A stretch of 64,000 bases of DNA, taken from Sphingomonas sp. AP4-R1 (GTDB lineage: Bacteria; Pseudomonadota; Alphaproteobacteria; Sphingomonadales; Sphingomonadaceae). Position 1 is the first letter of the stretch, and each line of letters opens with the position of its first letter. The position numbers and the translations under genes were made by a program. The notes beneath the pieces were generated by a model, which saw nothing but the letters and a program-made list of their open reading frames with translations, made no database searches and was not told the DNA's origin. Below, in pieces: positions 61,231 to 64,000 of this stretch. Location of the stretch: contig NZ_CP053346.1 of NCBI RefSeq assembly GCF_013113735.1, forward strand, positions 4,230,001 to 4,294,000, in the 5' to 3' direction.

Positions 61231-62811
61231 TTACCGCCGGTCCTTCGTCGCGGCGAAGCGGATGTCGGGATTGCGCTGCTGGACGTAGCTCAATTCCCAC
61301 GAATCCTTCGCCATGAACACCGGCGCGCCATCGCGATCCTCGGCCATGGCGGAGCGGTGATCGCCGATGAAGGCGTCGATCAGCTTTTGGTCGCCCGTCA
61401 CCCAGCGCGCCGTATCCCAGGGCGAGGGCTCGAAGCCCGCATCCACCTTATATTCGGCCTGCAGACGCGAGATCAGCACCTCCAGCTGGAGCTGCCCCAC
61501 CACGCCCACGATCCACTGCGACCCGATCGAGGGGTGGAAGACCTGCATGATCCCCTCCTCCGCCATGTCGTTCAGCGCGTTGCGGAGTTGCTTGGTCTTG
61601 GTGGGATCGGCCAGACGCACGCGGCGCAGGATTTCCGGCGCGAAGTTCGGCAGGCCAGTGAAGCGCAGCTCCTCGCCCTCGGTCAGCGTATCGCCCACGC
61701 GCAGCGTGCCGTGGTTCGGGATGCCGATGATGTCGCCGGGGAAGGCCTCGTCCGCCAGTTCGCGGTCGCGCGCCATGAACAGCAGAGGCGAATGGACCGC
61801 GATCGTCTTGCCCGTGCCGATCTGGGCGAGCTTCATGCCGCGCCGGAAACGCCCCGCGCACAGCCGCATGAAGGCGATGCGGTCGCGGTGCTGCGGGTTC
61901 ATGTTCGCCTGCACCTTGAAGATGAAGCCGGACACGGCCGTTTCCTCGGGCTTCACTTCGCGCGGCTCGGCCGGCTGCGCGCGCGGCGGCGGGGCATGCT
62001 CGGCCAGCGCGTCGATCAGCTGCTCGACCCCGAAATCCTTGAGCGCCGATCCGAAATAGACGGGCGTCAGGTCGCCCGCGCGATAGGCGGTCTGGTCGAA
62101 CGCCGCATAGCCACCTCTGGCCAGCTCCGCCTCGTCGCGCAGCCGCGTCAGCGCCTGCTCCGACAGCACATTTTCCAGCTTGGCATCGTCCAGCCCGGAA
62201 AGCTGCTCCTGCCGCCCCTCATAAGCGCCCGTCGCATCCTCGGCGGGCAGATAGATCTTGTCGCGGGCGAGATCGTAAATGCCCTCGAATTCGCCGCCCA
62301 TGCCGGCCGGCCACATCATCGGGCACACGTCCAGCGCCAGCGCGTCGGCGATCTCGTCGAGCAGGGCGAAGCCGTCGCGGCCCTCGCGATCCACCTTGTT
62401 GACGAAGGTGATGATCGGCACGTTCCGGAGGCGGCACACCTCGAACAATTTGCGCGTCTGCGCCTCGATGCCGCGCGCCGCGTCGATCACCATCACGGCG
62501 GAATCCACCGCCGTCAGCGTGCGATACGTATCCTCCGAGAAATCCTCGTGGCCCGGCGTATCGAGCAGGTTGAAGGTGATGCCGTCACGTTCGAACGTCA
62601 TCACGCTGGAGGTGACCGAGATGCCGCGCTGCTGCTCGATCTTCATCCAGTCCGAGCGGGCACGCCGCGCCTGACCGCGCGCGCGCACTTCGCCCGCCGC
62701 GTGGATCGCGCCGCCGAACAGCAGCAGCTTTTCGGTCAGCGTGGTCTTGCCCGCGTCCGGGTGGGAGATGATCGCGAACGTGCGCCGAGGGGGAATGTTC
62801 TGGGAAGCCAT
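61231..62811 (-). CDS. prfC: Peptide chain release factor 3
   Basis: The 526-residue protein has a translational GTPase domain (AIISHPDAGKTTLTEKLLLF, IEQQRGISVTSSVMTF, LDTPGHEDFSEDTYR, VNKVDREGRD), domain 2 (about 315-400) and the C-terminal RF3 domain (QLQLEVLISRLQAEYKVDAG). It releases RF1 or RF2 from the ribosome after termination. ATG 62811 gives the family length; the frame runs upstream into a repeat. Confidence 0.96.
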   Translation of the reverse strand: MASQNIPPRRTFAIISHPDAGKTTLTEKLLLFGGAIHAAGEVRARGQARRARSDWMKIEQQRGISVTSSVMTFERDGITFNLLDTPGHEDFSEDTYRTLTAVDSAVMVIDAARGIEAQTRKLFEVCRLRNVPIITFVNKVDREGRDGFALLDEIADALALDVCPMMWPAGMGGEFEGIYDLARDKIYLPAEDATGAYEGRQEQLSGLDDAKLENVLSEQALTRLRDEAELARGGYAAFDQTAYRAGDLTPVYFGSALKDFGVEQLIDALAEHAPPPRAQPAEPREVKPEETAVSGFIFKVQANMNPQHRDRIAFMRLCAGRFRRGMKLAQIGTGKTIAVHSPLLFMARDRELADEAFPGDIIGIPNHGTLRVGDTLTEGEELRFTGLPNFAPEILRRVRLADPTKTKQLRNALNDMAEEGIMQVFHPSIGSQWIVGVVGQLQLEVLISRLQAEYKVDAGFEPSPWDTARWVTGDQKLIDAFIGDHRSAMAEDRDGAPVFMAKDSWELSYVQQRNPDIRFAATKDRR

Positions 62812-62876
62812 GATCGGGCCGCCGCTTAAAGCGTCCACGAGAGAAGGGGAAGCGTCGTGCGCGGGTAGAGACGCGC

Positions 62877-62956
62877 CGTACTCCTGCGAACGCGGGATCC
62901 CAGGGTTGCAGGCGCCGCGCTTGAAGCTCTGGGCTCCTGCGTTGGCAGGAGCACGG
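62877..62956. repeat. Dispersed inverted repeat, family A, copy 6
   Basis: The arms ACTCCTGCGAACGCGGGATC and GGGCTCCTGCGTTGGCAGGA lie between prfC and the Ala-rich protein gene, which is transcribed toward it. Confidence 0.8.
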
Positions 62957-63044
62957 ATCGCTGCCGATGCGAAGCGGGGCGCCACCCGTTGCCGGATGAC
63001 GCCCCGCCTGCGGACGAACTGGGATCAGTTCGTATCGCGGTGAT

Positions 63045-63695
63045 TTAGTTCTGGGTCGTGACCTTGGTGGTCGTCGTCTCGGCCACGCGCGTCGCCGGAC
63101 GCGCGGTGGTCTTGTGGACCACGACGCGCTTGGCCGTGCGGGTCGACGAGGGGACCGCCTTGCTGGTGGTCGTGGTCACCTCGGTCGTCGTGGGCTGCGG
63201 GGCCTGCGCGACGATCACCGGCGGAGCCGCGCGCGCGGCCGCGGCATCGGCGGAGGCGGCGGCCGCCGCCTGCTGGGCCGCATCGGCGCGGGCATTGGCG
63301 TCGGCCGCGCTGGCCTGCGCGGTGGCGACATCCGCGTTCGCGTTCATCGCCATCGCGTGCTGCGCCTGCTGGGCGTGGGCGACGGCGCGATCGGAAAGCT
63401 CCGAGGCGCGGATCGCGAGGCTGATCGCCTCCTCCTTGTGTCCGGCCGAACGCGCCTCGCGCGCCTGCGCCAGCGTCGCCGTGGCGGTCGCCTGCGCGTC
63501 GCCGGCCTGCGCGGCGGGCAGCTTGGCGGCGATGTCCAGCTTGCCCTGCGCGGCTGCGATCGCCTGATCGGCACGATCGCCCTTGCCTTCCGCATGCGCG
63601 GCGGTGGCGAGCACGATGAACGCGCCAGGTGCCGCCGCCAGCGCAACCAGGCCGGCGACCGTCCCGTCACGCAGGATACGGTTGATGCGGTTCAT
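63045..63695 (-). CDS. Secreted Ala-rich coiled-coil protein, function unknown
   Basis: The 216-residue protein has a signal peptide (LVALAAAPGAFIVLATAAHA) and a long Ala-rich helical body (about 40-160; AKLPAAQAGDAQATATATLA, ASELSDRAVAHAQQAQHAMA), which resembles DUF4398-type periplasmic proteins. A Thr/Val-rich C-terminal tail of near repeats (TTTEVTTTTS, VAETTTTKVTTQ) follows. I know no function. Confidence 0.72.
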   Translation of the reverse strand: MNRINRILRDGTVAGLVALAAAPGAFIVLATAAHAEGKGDRADQAIAAAQGKLDIAAKLPAAQAGDAQATATATLAQAREARSAGHKEEAISLAIRASELSDRAVAHAQQAQHAMAMNANADVATAQASAADANARADAAQQAAAAASADAAAARAAPPVIVAQAPQPTTTEVTTTTSKAVPSSTRTAKRVVVHKTTARPATRVAETTTTKVTTQN

Positions 63696-63863
63696 GACTT
63701 GTACTCCATACTACTCAACAAACTGGACGGCAGAACGGCGAGCAGCGAGCGAAGGTTCCCCGCAACGGGGGAACAACAGGCCAAGACGACCGCATCATAT
63801 AGATCCATCATTTTGTAATATTGTCTTATTCTCCTCACTTCACCTCTGCTCGGCGGCCGGAAA

Positions 63864-64000
63864 TCATTTCGGCGGTGACTCCGGTGCGGCGGAGGTCGGA
63901 GCCGTCGGCACGGTTTTGCCGGGCACTGGCCCCGGAAAGCTGAACTCGCCGAACTTTTCGGTCTGGGGCGCCACCAACGAGGCTTTCTCGCCGCCCGTGA
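63864..64000 (-). CDS. C-terminal end of a gene cut by the window edge
   Basis: The last 45 codons of a minus-strand gene read GEKASLVAPQTEKFGEFSFP and then a Pro/Thr/Ala-rich tail ending APTSAAPESPPK. The rest lies outside the window and I cannot name it. The 168 bp between it and the Ala-rich gene contain no other gene. Confidence 0.5.
   Translation of the reverse strand, partial: TGGEKASLVAPQTEKFGEFSFPGPVPGKTVPTAPTSAAPESPPK

Noticed and set aside
62812..62985. Upstream extension of prfC
   Set aside because: The extra residues are encoded by a family A repeat and are not part of RF3 proteins.

Overview
This window is chromosomal DNA of a high-GC alphaproteobacterium, almost certainly a sphingomonad (Sphingomonas or a close relative). 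I base this on the protein sequences (RpoH, TolQRAB-Pal, LptC/LptA next to a short RNase D, two proteins with PEPxxWA-type CTERM sorting tails, a large TonB-dependent receptor with a sphingomonad-like plug) and on several families of dispersed inverted repeats of the kind that litter sphingomonad genomes. I see no rRNA, tRNA, CRISPR array, prophage or transposase.

Layout. 0-3.6 kb: cut-off JAMM peptidase, RluD-like pseudouridine synthase, heat-shock sigma factor rpoH, and a frameshifted merR divergent from a glutaredoxin-MauE fusion across a textbook mer operator. 3.6-8.2 kb: membrane protein, outer-membrane transporter-like protein, then mtgA and a tight run of two GT2 glycosyltransferases and a hexapeptide acetyltransferase (surface polysaccharide). 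8.2-11.3 kb: lptA-lptC-RNase D, then a cold-shock protein with an unusual N-terminal Gly/Arg-rich region. 11.5-19.7 kb: small stress and redox genes (thioredoxin-like, ATP-dependent ligase, DUF1328, Dps, L33, bacterioferritin-associated ferredoxin behind a Fur-like box, two pirins, LysR regulator). 19.9-25.9 kb: UbiH-like hydroxylase and the ybgC-tolQRAB-pal operon, interrupted by a repeat element between tolR and tolA.

26.1-38.1 kb is the most unusual part. It holds a TauD-type oxygenase, two divergent sulfotransferase-like proteins, two TPR-aspartyl/asparaginyl beta-hydroxylases, three tandem paralogous small secreted cysteine proteins, a TPR-sulfotransferase and a TonB-dependent receptor. 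I read it as a candidate, apparently undescribed protein or peptide modification and uptake locus; the gene families are recognisable, the joint function is inference.

38.3-50.9 kb: clpB (with a palindrome inside a candidate heat-shock promoter), two PEP-CTERM proteins, secreted M28 and M16 peptidases, and manC-type mannose-1-phosphate guanylyltransferase. 51.3-64 kb: retropepsin-like protease, membrane protein, leuA behind a leucine-rich leader peptide with attenuator pairing, a three-helix membrane cNMP-domain protein, a DUF559 endonuclease gene enclosed by 46-bp terminal inverted repeats, DUF4893 protein, isoprenylcysteine-methyltransferase-like protein, ychF, MaoC hydratase, ectonucleotide pyrophosphatase-like lipoprotein, prfC, an Ala-rich secreted protein and a cut-off gene end.

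Starts were chosen by ribosome-binding sites, family length and overlap with neighbours; those that remain open are marked in the entries.
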